Assembly (NCBI RefSeq): GCF_037975245.1
Contig: NC_092568.1
Span: 42,087,631 to 42,151,630 of the forward strand
Length of the DNA: 64,000 bases
DNA from: Apostichopus japonicus
Taxonomy: Eukaryota > Echinodermata > Holothuroidea > Aspidochirotida > Stichopodidae
Reading direction: 5' to 3'
Below are positions 1 to 10,567 of the stretch, piece by piece (position 1 is the stretch's first letter; each line of letters starts with the position of its first letter). The translations under genes were made by a program, and so were the position numbers. The notes under the pieces are model-generated. The model searched no databases, was not told the DNA's origin, and saw only the letters and a list, made by a program, of their open reading frames with translations.

Positions 1-294
1 AATTGTCACGTTACTTTCCTCTTCTACGCTCCATTCCATGTCTTCCATTTTGAGCGTGACGTCACCGGGCAATGACATAAACATCATCATGCTATTGCGC
101 AATATACAACCAGAGGGAAATCCATGGAGTTGCATATATCTCATCGCCATCAAAAAAATAAAATTATATACATTTGGCCCTAAACCAGGGGTTAGGAGGC
201 GTCCAAAAAGTGGGGGCACAACATCAGAGGGGCACTTTCTCATTCCACAAACACCACCCGTTATGCTATAAACCGATACACACCGGCCATATGT
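1..294. other. Left edge, no gene recognised
   Basis: No coding exon can be supported here. The stretch around 175-245 (a G-rich run next to GGGGCAC) resembles the G-rich ends of the transposons further right, so it may be a transposon remnant cut off by the window edge. This is a weak resemblance only. Confidence 0.3.
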
Positions 295-302
295 ATGATG
301 TG

Positions 303-1068
303 CAGGGGCGTAGCGAGCGGGGGGTGTGGGGGGGGGTGTCACACCCCCCCAATAATTTGGTCGCTGTCGGCAAATTTTGGGTCTGTCGGCAAAAGGAGAA
401 AAGGTGAAGAGAGCGGAAGGGGAAGAAAGAAGGAAAGCTGAATAGAAAAAGGAGAACGGGAGCTTCTTCCGTGCCAAATTTGACTTAAAATATGCACCAG
501 ATTGCATCTAAGGACGTTCAAACTAATTTTTCCAAAGGGGAGGGGTAGACCCCCTACCCTTAGACCCCTCCCCCATTTCAGTCACCACTTCCAGATCCGT
601 CGGCAAATCAAATTTGACTTAAAATATGCACCAGATTGCATCTAAGGACGTTTCAAAACTAAAAATTTTCCAAAGGGGAGGGGGACACCCCCTCCCCTTA
701 GACCCCTCCCCCATTTCAGTCACCACTTCCAGATCCGTCGGCAAATCAAATTTGACTTAAAATATGCACCAGATTGCATCTAAGGACGTTTCAAAACTAA
801 AAATTTTCCAAAGGGGAGGGGTAGACCCCCTCCCCTTAGACCCCTCCCCCATTTCAGTCACCACTTCCAGATCCGTCGGCAAATCAAATTTGACTTAAAA
901 TATGCACCAGATTGCATCTAAGGACGTTTCAAAACTAAAAAATTGCCAAAGGGGAGGGGGACACCCCCTCCCCTTAGACCCCTCCCCCATTTCAGTCACC
1001 ACTTCCAGATCCGTCGGCAAATCAAATTCTCCACACCCCCCAACAAAAACCCCTTTGCTACGCCCCTG
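303..1068 (+). mobile_element. hAT-like MITE, copy 1, with four internal tandem units
   Basis: A non-autonomous DNA transposon of 766 bp. It begins CAGGGGCGTAGCGAGCGG and ends with the inverted form (CAGGGGCGTAGCAAAGGG read on the minus strand). It is flanked on both sides by the 8-bp duplication ATGATGTG (295-302 and 1069-1076); terminal CA..TG ends with 8-bp duplications are the hAT superfamily signature. From about 478 to 1025 the interior is four tandem copies of a ~134-141 bp unit. Each carries a G-run/C-run hairpin (AAGGGGAGGGGG facing its complement) and a CCGTCGGCAAATC motif. There is no open frame for a transposase, so it must have been moved in trans. A second copy of the same family lies at 5161-5662 in opposite orientation with only two internal units. 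Confidence 0.9.
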
Positions 1069-1283
1069 ATGATGTGTTAGAATGCTATCAATACTATTAT
1101 GGTGCACGTGAATAATTAAATAAAATATTAAATTAACAAAGGCTGAAGATATCTAAAAGATACTTCTTCATCAAAGGGGCACATTTTATTTTTTGCCAGT
1201 TGGGCACATTTGCTATTTTGGGGGGAAATGAGGGACACGCACCCCAGTGCCCCCCCCCCGGCTACTACCCCCTGTCCTAAACC

Positions 1284-1625
1284 ATGTGACTTTTGACCTC
1301 GGGTCCCATGGAAACCACATATTCTGATAGTACTTGACATCTCCATTAATCCTGTGAATGTCCTATGACAATTCAATGTTTCCGGACCTTGGAGTAATAG
1401 CAACAAAAAAATAGTTTCACTACTTTCACTTCTGACTTTTGACCTTTGGTGCCGGGATTCTGCGAGACACAAAGGTTCATCCTGAGTACATTCCACCAAG
1501 TTTGAAGAAAATCGTCCTAGTCGTTTAGGAGGAGTGTTTGCAACAAAATTGGATACATACAAACACATTGACACACACACATCCACCCAAAGCACACCCC
1601 CACACACGGACACGTTTTACCCCTC
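1284..1625. repeat. Dispersed TTTGACCT-type repeat ending in a CA tract
   Basis: Contains TTTTGACCTCGGG, TTTTGACCTTTGGTG and a CACCAAGTTTGAAGAAAATC-type segment, followed by an imperfect CA repeat. The same ordered motifs (TTTGACC, then ACCAAGTTTGAA, then CA repeats) recur at 1855-2410 and at 37290-39150, so this is a dispersed non-coding repeat. Its exact ends cannot be fixed by eye. Confidence 0.55.
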
Positions 1626-1877
1626 CTTTAGTCATGGAATTCCTGTCACCCTGGGGTAATCCACCATGGATGACGCCCCGAGAGTAGCTACTCCTGGAAA
1701 TTAACCATTACCATAGCAACTGTTGCTAGGGCAACTGACATAACTGTATATATGGCATTACTGACAAAGGTACTATACTATATCTCATCCAGGCTCATTA
1801 TGAGAGCGATGAGATAACATGAGAGCAATCCATGGAGTTGCAGACCTCATCTGATCTATGACGAAAGTGATCTACAC

Positions 1878-1890
1878 TGACCTTTGACCT
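1878..1890 (-). promoter_or_regulatory. Perfect DR1 motif inside a repeat
   Basis: TGACCTTTGACCT reads AGGTCAAAGGTCA on the minus strand. This is a perfect direct repeat of AGGTCA with 1-bp spacing, the consensus bound by RXR heterodimers and HNF4-type nuclear receptors. It sits in a dispersed repeat; use as a binding site is inference only. Confidence 0.4.
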
Positions 1891-2148
1891 CGACCATTGA
1901 CGACCACATCAGTACTATTCTGAAATTTGTCCCAGTATTCTCTACAATATCTTGCGGTTTCATGACTTTTTCCAACATACAGACAAACTGGTAATGGCTA
2001 AAATACAGTTTTGTGGTATTTGGCCTCTGACCTTTCACGACCCCAACCACGCAGGTACGAGTTTTCATGGTCAGTCAAGTCTGAACGTGATCGGACGTAC
2101 AGGCTAGGTGGAGTTCGCGACACACTTGTTCACACAATCTAGGTCATT

Positions 2149-2161
2149 TGACCTTTGACCT
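2149..2161 (-). promoter_or_regulatory. Perfect DR1 motif inside a repeat
   Basis: Second TGACCTTTGACCT, again in the TTTGACCT-type repeat. An extra AGGTCA in opposite orientation lies directly upstream (2141-2146). Motif seen directly; function not shown. Confidence 0.4.
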
Positions 2162-2479
2162 CAATTAACCTATCATACCGACCCCAAACATCTAAATCTG
2201 TCCTATTGTAAAATTCTCTACAAATTGTGTAGCTCCATGCCTTTTTTTTCAACATGTCGACAAGCAGAAAATGGCTGAAGACTGTCCAATCACGCAGGTA
2301 CGAGTTTACATTGTCAGGCACCTATACACCAAGTTTGAACTTACGGTCTATGAGGAATTCGCGACACATATTTTGCTCAAGCACGCACACGCACACGTAC
2401 ACACACATCTACACACTTCCTCGAATTTCTGATGTGGGATAAATTACAATATCTCATCTCCCTATATACAACACATGTA

Positions 2480-4019
2480 GGGAGATTAGACAAAAATGAC
2501 AATATGCAATATGTATAGAGCCTAGTGTCTATACTTGAGATAGTTCAACAACTGCAATGTTTTGGGCATGTCTATATATGTATTTTATAGTTCCTATATA
2601 GTAAAGTACTTCTGATAATTTGTCTGCTACATACATCCATGCATTTCGATGGACTCAGCCTCCGCCCACTCGCCCGCCCGCCGACATCCTTACTTGTTGT
2701 CTAGCCCACGGATTAGATTATTTCAATGTGACTTACAACATCAATATTGTGCGCATCATTGTTAACATATATTCTGTTAATTAGAAATTATACATTGGTG
2801 CAATTTATAGAAGCACATACAGTGATTCTGTTGCATAGAGAGAGATGTGGGGGGGTATATAAAAAACGTTCTCGTGCAAGGAATGTTGGATCATCTGAGG
2901 CTGTATTGTTTATTATAGAATCGATCAACAAATCGATATTTAGATATTCTGTGCACCGATTCAGTTCAGTAAACAACATCATAAATACTTTTCAGTATTT
3001 GGGCCGGGTGCAGGCCCCACCTCCGATCATCAGTCCAGGGGAAATAATTCAGTCGGGGATTTTGCATTCTGCCGGGGATGTACATAGGATCACGAGCCTA
3101 CTGGTTTACCCAACCCCCCCCCCCCCCCTTTTTCTGTTCAACCTTACACAAAGTATCGTTGAGCAAAACCTTGCGTTTCGGGTTACTTCTTTAACCGTAA
3201 TTCATAGTATAAATATATATGCCTCGAATGCACCACTGGACGTCTATATGTTGACGTTTTCCGAGGGAGGTTACCCACCCCCCCCCCGATTCTCCTACAT
3301 AGAGGATGGCTTCAAAGATCCAAGGGCAGTACCCCTCCGTTATAAAATCCTTCATTCGGTGCCTCTGGCCCTGAAATAGCTTGACGTTCAGCCCTCTACC
3401 TTATTAGTCGGGAAAATGTTGAATTTCTTATTATTTAATACACAACCTTCCGTTTAGCTACTTATACAAACTTACATTATAGTATAAATATGCCCAATAT
3501 TCTGGGGGGGGGGGGTAGCGCGCCCACACCCACATACATGAAAGTTGGCTATAATGACCCACCGTACGGCAACAGTACCCCTACTTTTTGAAATACGTCA
3601 TTCTTCATCTGGCCCTCCCATAATTATGGAGATTACTATACATAACTCGATCAGGGGGGTGAGGGAGGTTTTAGTCTATTATTATTTATATGCAAAACCT
3701 TTATAATCCTTTCGTTGCCTCTGTTCCGTGACACAAAAGTCCAGTCCCAAACCCTAATCAGTCGGGGGGGGGGGTTGCCCCACCTCCGTTTTAAAATCCT
3801 GTGAACTCTACTATAGTTAATTGGAACAAAAGATTCTCCTTTTCAAATTGAGGAGTACCCCTTTTTCAGAAAAGTGCCTTCTACTGAAGTGCTTTTTTAA
3901 TTAAGCCATGCAGTGGCCTTTGCTGAAAAACATTGGGAATTCAGCATAGAATGCTTTTCAGTGTTCAAGTTTTCCTGTAATTTTGTAGCATACCCCCCTT
4001 CAATCAAAGTCAAATGTCC
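2480..4019. other. Gene-free stretch with degenerate G/C-run repeats
   Basis: Several poly-G or poly-C runs of 8-14 bases (3112-3128, 3506-3517, 3763-3774) alternate with recurring phrases such as CAGTCGGGG and ACCTCCG-TTTAAAATCCT. This suggests an old, decayed repeat family. The longest open frame (2747-3379, 210 codons) runs through these runs, has no recognisable domain and is not accepted as a gene. Confidence 0.45.
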
Positions 4020-4027
4020 ACCGCTGC

Positions 4028-5081
4028 CAAGGGCGGCGGAAGCACTTTTAATCGGGGGGGGGGGGCACCAACGTCGAAGGGCACTTTGCAGAAATTCGAT
4101 TGGACTGATGCAGCCTGATATACCCTTTATAACTTTTATTGTATTATCTTATTTGCGTATACACATCACTCCATCAACGCCCCCCCCCCCCCTTCAAGGA
4201 AACAATGCATACTAGCACTGCAATATCCAATGTGCAAATTGGGAAACAAGGAAAAAGTTTTCTTTCGATACAAAATGAGGTGAAATCATTATAAAGTCCT
4301 GCACCCGCGGTCGATACATGCATGAAAGCAAATGAAATATGTCAAAATACGAAAGGATGGGGGTATGTTATGGGATATTAAAACTATACTCATAGAAGGC
4401 TATACATGGCTTCTGCTTATTACAAAGTCACAATGTAATAAAACAATGCTTTTTGGAAATGCATTAGGATTTTTTTGGTAAATTGAATATGCATAATGGC
4501 ACTCACCAGAATGTTAGAAGCCTTGTGGTAGTAAATATAGGCGTAGGAGGCGGTGGGGGGAGGGGGCTGCAGCCCCAACCAAAAGTTTCTGTGAAAATTC
4601 GGGGAATATGCTGAGAATTTTTCGGGCACCTACTGAAAGAAAAATAATTTGCTATGTGTTTTTCAATTTTTAAACTGATATTATTATAATCATGATTATT
4701 GTAACGACTTTCCCAATAATTATAACCAATATGGAAGGGTTATAACACGGCGAATTATTGTATGTTATTGGCATGCGATTTAATAACCGACGCATGTCTA
4801 TATGATATGCACATTAACATGTTGACCGAGCGCGGAGCGCGCGAAAAAACATTTAGGATATTTTCCGGGCAAGTCGTTACAGCCCCCTAAATCAAATCGG
4901 ACTCCTATGCCTATGGTAGTAAACATATAACACTTCCCGAAATAATTCAATCGACGTGGGTTTCGCTTTGTAAACTCTTTTTCATTTAGAATTATTTTTG
5001 TAGAAAAAGGGCACATTTTTAACCTGAGGAAAAAAAGTGGGGGGGCACGTGCCCCCTGTGCCCCCGGTTCCGTCGCCCTTG
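4028..5081. mobile_element. hAT-like element with a second element nested in it
   Basis: The terminal inverted repeats read CAAGGGCGGCGGAAGC on the left and CAAGGGCGACGGAACC on the minus strand at the right. An identical 8-bp target duplication ACCGCTGC flanks the element (4020-4027 and 5082-5089), which is diagnostic for hAT-type insertion. Poly-G and poly-C runs lie just inside both ends. No transposase frame is visible. A separate ~376-bp element (4538-4913) is inserted inside, so the ancestral element was roughly 670 bp and the outer insertion is the older one. Confidence 0.82.
4538..4913. mobile_element. Short TIR element nested in the 4028-5081 hAT
   Basis: Terminal inverted repeat TAGGCGTAGGAG on the left and CTCCTATGCCTA on the right (one mismatch). 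It is flanked by TGGTAGTAAA on both sides (4526-4535 and 4914-4923), a 10-bp duplication with TA or CA following. Duplications of 9-11 bp are typical of Mutator-like elements, but the superfamily is not certain. Non-coding. Confidence 0.65.
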
Positions 5082-5160
5082 ACCGCTGCAAACCTACAGC
5101 CGAATCTCTTGCTTCTTAGTCAAATATGCTACATGAAATAATAAGATTATTTAGTCCTTG

Positions 5161-5662
5161 CAGGGGCGTAGCGAAGGGTTTTTTGTTGGGGGGGTGTGGA
5201 GAATTTGATTTGCCGACGGATCTGGAAGTGGTGACTGAAATGGGGGAGGGGTCTAAGGGGAGGGGGTGTCCCCCTCCCCTTTGGAAAATTTTTAGTTTTG
5301 AAACGTCCTTAGATGCAATCTGGTGCATATTTTAAGTCAAATTTGATTTGCCGACGGATCTGGAAGTGGTGACTGAAATGGGGGAGGGGTCTAAGGGTAG
5401 GGGGTCTACCCCTCCCCTTTGGAAAAATTTTAGTTTTCAAACGTCCTTAGATGCAATCTGGTGCATATTTTAAGTCAAATTTGGCACGGAAGAAGCTCCC
5501 GTTCTCCTTTTCTCTATTCAGCTTTCCTTCTTTCTTCCCTTTCCGCTCTCTTCACCTTTTCTCCTTTTGCCGACAGACCCAAAATTTGCCGACAGCGACC
5601 AAATTATTGGGGGGGGTGTGACACCCCCCCCCCCCCACAACCCCCCGCTCGCTACGCCCCTG
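5161..5662 (-). mobile_element. hAT-like MITE, copy 2, with two internal tandem units
   Basis: Same family as 303-1068 but inverted. Ends are CAGGGGCGTAGCGAAGGG and, on the minus strand, CAGGGGCGTAGCGAGCGG; the 8-bp duplication is AGTCCTTG (5153-5160 and 5663-5670). It carries two copies of the ~140-bp internal unit against four in copy 1, which explains most of the length difference (502 against 766 bp). The match between the copies is close enough to suggest recent activity. Confidence 0.9.
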
Positions 5663-5670
5663 AGTCCTTG

Positions 5671-6087
5671 TGATAAGCTTCGTGAATTAAATGTTGAATT
5701 TTGCTATTATATTAGTAATTCCACAAGTTAGTGCAAACTTTCAATAATGTGCTTAAGTAATAGTATGTTTCTTTAACATAAGTTGGAGATATAAAATGAC
5801 AATATTTTAATTGAACACTTAGAAAAAGAAGGGATTGAAACATGACACTGGAAACTGTTCAAGTGCACAGCTGTTGCAACGTAAACATGTCAGTTGTAAT
5901 ATGAAACGGCTGGCATTTTGAGCCTACGAGCGCGTTTTTCAAACACGTGATTTAAATATGGAGGTAAATATGTAAATTAAAGCGGCAATTTTCGTAGTGA
6001 CTGATTTGTGTATAATCGGTATCAGCTCTTTCGCAACACAGAGAGATAACTGATCATCAGTCTTAATGCTACTCTTCGTTTAGCAGA
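5671..6087 (+). other. Upstream region of the RING-finger gene
   Basis: AT-rich sequence between the MITE and the proposed start codon at 6088. No clear TATA box or initiator can be singled out. The transcription start is presumably here, but I cannot place it. Confidence 0.3.
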
Positions 6088-6158
6088 ATGGATTCTCGCA
6101 AAACAACAGTCCAAACATTGTTTCTCGATCCACGCCGTCAAAGTTCGTTCGAAAGAAG
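6088..6158 (+). CDS. RING gene exon 1
   Basis: Starts at ATG and ends in GAAAGAAG before GTAGGG. It encodes 23 residues (beginning MDSRKTTVQTL) plus two bases. The two leftover bases join the single leading base of exon 2 to give Arg24. Least certain exon of the gene, because it carries no domain. Confidence 0.62.
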
Positions 6159-9100
6159 GTAGGGTAGGATAGGCCCCAACTTTCAAGTTAGGCCTTAACT
6201 TTGCTGACCTAATTGAATACTGGTGCAGCCTAGGCCTGTAATGACTATAGGCTAGCGTAGTCTACAGTAGTTTAGTTTAGTAGAAGAAATTAATCAGGAG
6301 GGACACTCAAGTCCCCATCAAGGACCGTGTAGGAGAGAAAAAACTGAATACAAAAAAATCGACCCAATAACAATGCTTAAAGTGCTTGTCCAAGACTTTC
6401 CATTCACACTACTTGCAAGTACAACTTTCTCAGGCAAACCGATCCACAATTCACAACTAGCCTAGTATTAATTATAATATAAGCCTAAGTATTATTAGAA
6501 AAAAAGGAAGCATCCTAAAATACATAATTAGCCTAATATTGTGTCTATGTTTGTCACTGAGTCAAAGGAGGTATTTTATTTAGGCTGGCCTATGTCATGA
6601 ATAATGTTTGGGAAAATAAGACCGGCCTACTTGCTAGGCCTACTTGTTTCACATTAGGGCCTAGCCTTAGTCTGCCTATGCTCTACAGCCAAGTTTTCTA
6701 GTTACACATAATTAAATTATTCTGTACCTACAATATCATGGATCAACTCAGCTCAAATAAGTTGAAATAACCCTTGTCCCGAAAATGAAAGACATGGTTT
6801 TATACATTTTTATTTAATATGGCCAGGCAGATGGAGTTTAGTTAATCACTGATAACCCTACCTTAGGAAACATGATTAGTATTCAAACACTTAGATTATG
6901 ATATGCATAATCTGCGCTTCATCTGTACAGCTGCAATAAGTTCACAGAGTCTTTTTCCAAAAAACTGTAGTTTCCTTAAAGCAGCATTTTGCGTCCTCGA
7001 CTATGATATTTCTCAACCTCACTGACTTCACTATGCCATAACGACATACATAACTAGCTTATCTATTTATATTTTACTTCAAATGGTGGCATTAAAGTCG
7101 AAAAATTTGCAACTTTCAACTGTGTTGTTCTCCAAGATATTTTCCGTTGGGAACCCAATAAACCTCGCCCATAATATGAATATTTAAACACTACGAACGT
7201 CATTGACAGATACGTAATATAACACCACGCTTGATTTGTGTACAGTCTATATGGCAGTTGTACCAGGGAGTTGTACCAACGCAAAGTCTTGAATCTATTT
7301 TTAGCAACGGCTCATAACTAAACCTGCATCTCTGATTGGTTGAATTCAAACTAGTGGGTTTGGGAACTGAATGCGATTTAATTTTGTATATATGTGGAAT
7401 ACTCGCCAATTAACGTTTTTGGCAGGGAAAAACGTGGCTAATATCTTAATTTGCTGTTTTGTGATTTGATGTATGTAAAAAACTCGATGGACATGTCAAA
7501 AAAGTAGAAAACGGCGACCAAACGCAAAATGCTCATGAATAAACATACTATTCACTGATTGGTAGAATTCAAACTAGTGGATTTGGAGATATGAAAACTT
7601 TGTCAAGGACACTTTTACTCGTTATCGATATAAATCGTTAATTACTCGCTAATTAACGCTCTTGGCAGGATGAAACTTGGATGGTATCTTAGTTTGCTGT
7701 TTTATGATTGATACATGTAAAAAAATCGATGCACATGTTAAAAAGGTGGAAAAAAGCGACCCAACGCAAAATGCTGCTTTAAATTGTCATTACCATATAT
7801 CAAGACAACAGCAGGAATTGTGCAAAACTCTTGGCAAACTTTGAATACTACAGGTTTGCCAAGCTCAAGAAGGTACAGTAGGGTATTATTCTCACACCCT
7901 TATTTTATCATTCATTAGATTCAGAATTCAATCTACTATAGCATAGCAAAGTGCTATGCAAATACCTGTATGGGCAAATTGTTATAGTAATTTCTTGCCA
8001 TGATACATAGTGTTTGTAAATTACTGTACAGAACCATATCATCTCAATATTTATAAATGAGAAACAAGTCTGCTGAATGGAGTGAGAAGACTAAATGATC
8101 CCCTGATTAGTAATGTCTTCATATACAGTAATTTAAGGTTTGCACTATCTATATTATGATTGTATCATTTAACTCTATATATTTACTCATTGCAGGGTAG
8201 AATGCCCGGTGTGAATAGAGTGAGAAGACTCATTCATTCCCTGAGTAGTAATGTCTTCCTATACTTTAATGTTAACACTATCTGTGACTGAAGCATTTTT
8301 CTATATTTTTTACTCATTGCAGGGTAGTATGCCTGTTGTATTGTCTTCCTGCACTTATAATTTTTGCACTATCTATATTATGACTGTAGCATTTTTCTAC
8401 ATTTTTTACTCATTGCAGGGTAGTATGCCCGGTGTGTTTGAGTCCCCGTCTTCAGATGGTGACTGGAATATGTCAGCACCGATTTTGTACATCTTGTGTT
8501 TACACAGAAAGCGGAATAAGAAGAGTGGGACTCTCTCGGTGTCCGACATGTCAAATGGAAGATTCACTTCCATCAAGAAGGTGAGATCTTTATTCCTGGA
8601 ACATGTACAGTACCGACAAATTTAGGATTTTCGATGGACTTATTAAATTTGATTGATTTATTTATTAAATATCAGCATTTACAAATACAAGGAGGAGGAG
8701 CTGCTATAATCATCAAACATGCTTTTAACAGTCTTAAAATAGAATATTGTGAGACTAAAGAGAGATAAAAAATACACTCTCAGATCTGTCAATAGCAGTG
8801 GAATTAATTTGTGATGATGTCAGATACAGGGTCAGCTAATAAATGATAAATTATGTTGCTTTCCCATCTCATCATTCCAGTCATATGATACTGGTGGGCT
8901 TATGCCAATTGATTAGTTATGAATTCAACCAAGTTCCGACAAATTGTACCGCAACTCCCCATACTACAATTATATATGATTTACTTTTGATGTGATTGAG
9001 AGACCTGTGCTTTTAGAATAGAATATTTAGATATGGATTATGTAATAGACATCTGTATTGTAAGTCAGTTCAGAGACTTGTATAATGATTTGGTGAAGGT

Positions 9101-10519
9101 GGCTTCCTACAGCACCCCCAATATCACACTTGGCATACTGTATTATGATGTTTTGTTCCTGTTGTTTACAGACCTATTCTAATATCACACTTGGCATACT
9201 GTATCATGATGTTTTGTTCCTGTTGTTTACAGACCTATTATAATATCACACTTGGCATACTGTTTCATGATGTTGTGTTTCCTGTTGTTTACAGACCTAT
9301 TATAATATCACACTTGGCACACTGTATCATGATGTGTTGTTCCTGTTGTTTACAGACCTATTATATTATCACACTTGGCAAACTGTATCATGATGTTTTG
9401 TTCCTGTTGTTTACAGACCTATCATACCAGAAGATGCTATAGAGATGCAGAAAACTCTTGGAATTACTACATGTCCAAATGAAAACTGTAACGAAAATAT
9501 GTGGGCATGGGAGGTTGTAGCACATTTAGAGTAAGTAAGATCATTTTAAGCAGCTGGAAGTTTATTTTATGTTTTTCTCAAATTATGCCTGTACAGGCTA
9601 TGTCAGCTCTGGGAAGGCAATTTCCTCCTTGCAAATTGTGTACCTCATTTCTCATGTGAGGGACAATGTAACAAATGAGATCTCCCAAAATTACAAGAGC
9701 AGGTGTTTAGAAGAATTTTATATTTATGCTTTTACTGAATAAACAGTGTTTCTTGTGCGCTGTGAGAATCCAGTAATATATCAAGTAATAATAATAATAA
9801 TTATAATAATAATAAGACTTATAATGCGCACACACCACTCAAAGAATGTTCATTGCACAATTGACAATGAGAAATGATGTTGCAGTAAAGATGTTGCAAT
9901 GTCCTTCTTGTGATAATGTGTTTATAATGTACCCATACTTTGACCTAATATTGATCTTTCACCGCCATCAAGTTCTGTACTCTTTGTCCCTTAAATATAG
10001 TACTTAGCCAAATCCTTTCACAGCATGCAAACACACTGATGCTTAGGCCTGTGGTATCAAAGATGTACTGCATTTTGGCAACTTCAGATATATTAGGTTT
10101 TTGCTGCCTGGATTGCCTTACCTCATGTCCCTAGGCCAAGTGAAAATCTTGTTTGTGTTCATTCATTGTTTACTCTCTACTTTAGTTGGTTACCAGAACC
10201 ATAGAGAATTTAGTTTGACGATTCAGAATTTTGTATTATTGACTCTCTGTGCAGGAATTGTCATCCTAGTCCATGTCTAGATGAAGAAAACATTTCCAAA
10301 TCTAATCAGAAGAGAGGCAAGCTGTCTTCTAAAACCACACCCTCCACAGACGCTAGACCACCGGGGACCAATCGAGTCCGAGGATGTGAAGTTAGGGAAT
10401 TGCTGGATGCTGCCACTCTTCGTCCGACTCACCAGCGGAGACAGCAACATAAGAAACGATTGGGCAGTTTGCCAATTGTCTTCAACATGAGATACCCGCT
10501 GCGTAACTGCAATCGATGA
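6088..10519 (+). CDS. RING-finger protein with C2HC (TRAF/SIAH-like) zinc finger, 4 exons, 203 aa
   Basis: Exons 6088-6158, 8419-8580, 9417-9530 and 10255-10519 join with consistent phases (71+162+114+265 = 612 bp, 203 codons plus TGA). The RING-HC domain is at residues 27-68: C27-x2-C30, C42-x-H44, C47-x2-C50 and C65-x2-C68, with the core CQHRFCTSC. A second zinc-binding pattern, C97-x4-C102-x11-H114-x3-C118, resembles TRAF/SIAH-type fingers. The C-terminal ~80 residues are basic and low-complexity (QRRQQHKKR near the end). RING proteins of this layout act as E3 ubiquitin ligases, so E3 activity is inferred from the family. The start is chosen for its context (CAGAATGG), the good donor that follows, and the exact phase match to exon 2. 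I do not recognise an orthologue. All splice sites are GT-AG. Confidence 0.78.
6980..7778. mobile_element. TTAA-target DNA transposon (non-autonomous) in RING gene intron 1
   Basis: A perfect 15-bp terminal inverted repeat, AGCAGCATTTTGCGT, is flanked by TTAA on both sides (6976-6979 and 7779-7782). TTAA duplications are made by piggyBac and Kolobok transposases; the AG.. end differs from the usual piggyBac CCC.. end, so Kolobok-like is the better guess. The interior holds two ~220-240 bp direct repeats (about 7320-7540 and 7550-7770), each containing TTCAAACTAGTG and TTAACG-TTGGCAGG segments. No coding capacity. A diverged relative, in reverse orientation, lies at 53624-54331. Confidence 0.85.
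8185..8445 (+). repeat. Triplicated splice-acceptor segment before RING exon 2
   Basis: The segment TTACTCATTGCAGGGTAG followed by (A/T)ATGCC appears three times, with AG dinucleotides ending at 8195, 8322 and 8418 (spacings 127 and 96 bp). Only the third is followed by the RING coding sequence. The first copy meets a TGA within six codons in the RING frame. This is a tandem duplication that copied the acceptor and the first bases of the exon. Confidence 0.75.
8419..8580 (+). CDS. RING gene exon 2 (RING domain)
   Basis: One leading base, 53 codons and two trailing bases. It carries the whole C3HC4 RING (C27 to C68) and ends before GTGAGATC. The acceptor is the third of three tandem copies. 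Confidence 0.85.
9117..9420 (+). repeat. 61-bp tandem repeat carrying five copies of the exon 3 acceptor
   Basis: A 61-62 bp unit containing CACACTTGGCA, GATGTTTTGTTCC and TTGTTTACAGACCTAT is repeated about five times. Candidate acceptor AGs end at 9171, 9232, 9294, 9355 and 9416. The unit includes the first bases of exon 3 (ACCTAT). The upstream acceptors would add 245, 184, 122 or 61 bases, none a multiple of three, so only the last one keeps the reading frame. Confidence 0.85.
9417..9530 (+). CDS. RING gene exon 3 (first part of the C2HC finger)
   Basis: Leading base A completes Arg78; 37 codons follow and two bases remain for Glu116. It contains C97, C102 and H114. The donor is GTAAGT, a perfect consensus. 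Confidence 0.82.
9786..9870. repeat. AAT microsatellite with a dispersed-repeat tail
   Basis: Imperfect (AAT)n followed by AGACTTATAATGCGCACAC. The same order, (AAT)n then GAGACTTATATAGCGCC, occurs at 60690-60775, so this is a decayed copy of one dispersed family. Lies in intron 3 of the RING gene. Confidence 0.55.
10255..10519 (+). CDS. RING gene exon 4 (terminal, with stop)
   Basis: One leading base, 87 codons and TGA at 10517-10519. It completes the C2HC finger (C118), then a Ser/Thr/Lys-rich stretch and a basic segment, and ends in NMRYPLRNCNR. Acceptor is CTCTCTGTGCAG. Confidence 0.82.
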
Positions 10520-10567
10520 GAGGATAAGTTAAACAATGATGGAATGGTTGTAAACTGAGAACCTTAA

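Larger units (their letters stand above)
1855..2415. repeat. Dispersed TTTGACCT-type repeats, two further copies
   Basis: Two diverged copies in series, each with TGACCTTTGACCT followed by an ACACACTTG or CACCAAGTTTGAAC segment and a CACGCACACG-type tract. They are related to 1284-1625 and to the array at 37290-38990. No coding potential is seen. Confidence 0.5.

Noticed and set aside
1128-1613. 161-codon minus-strand frame
   Set aside because: Lies in the TTTGACCT-type dispersed repeat and its CA tract; no family resemblance.
2747-3379. 210-codon plus-strand frame
   Set aside because: Runs through poly-G/C tracts and decayed repeats; no domain, no splice partners, low-complexity PPPP stretches from C runs.
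3913-4215. 100-codon plus-strand frame
   Set aside because: Crosses the left boundary of the 4028-5081 transposon and two homopolymer runs.
8251-8625. 124-codon plus frame over RING exon 2
   Set aside because: It is the wrong frame of the exon and reads through the duplicated intron acceptors; the RING cysteines are in the other frame, which phases correctly with exons 1 and 3.
9191-9442. 83-codon frame over the 61-bp repeats
   Set aside because: Translation of the tandem repeat (MMFCSCCLQTYY pattern), mostly intron.
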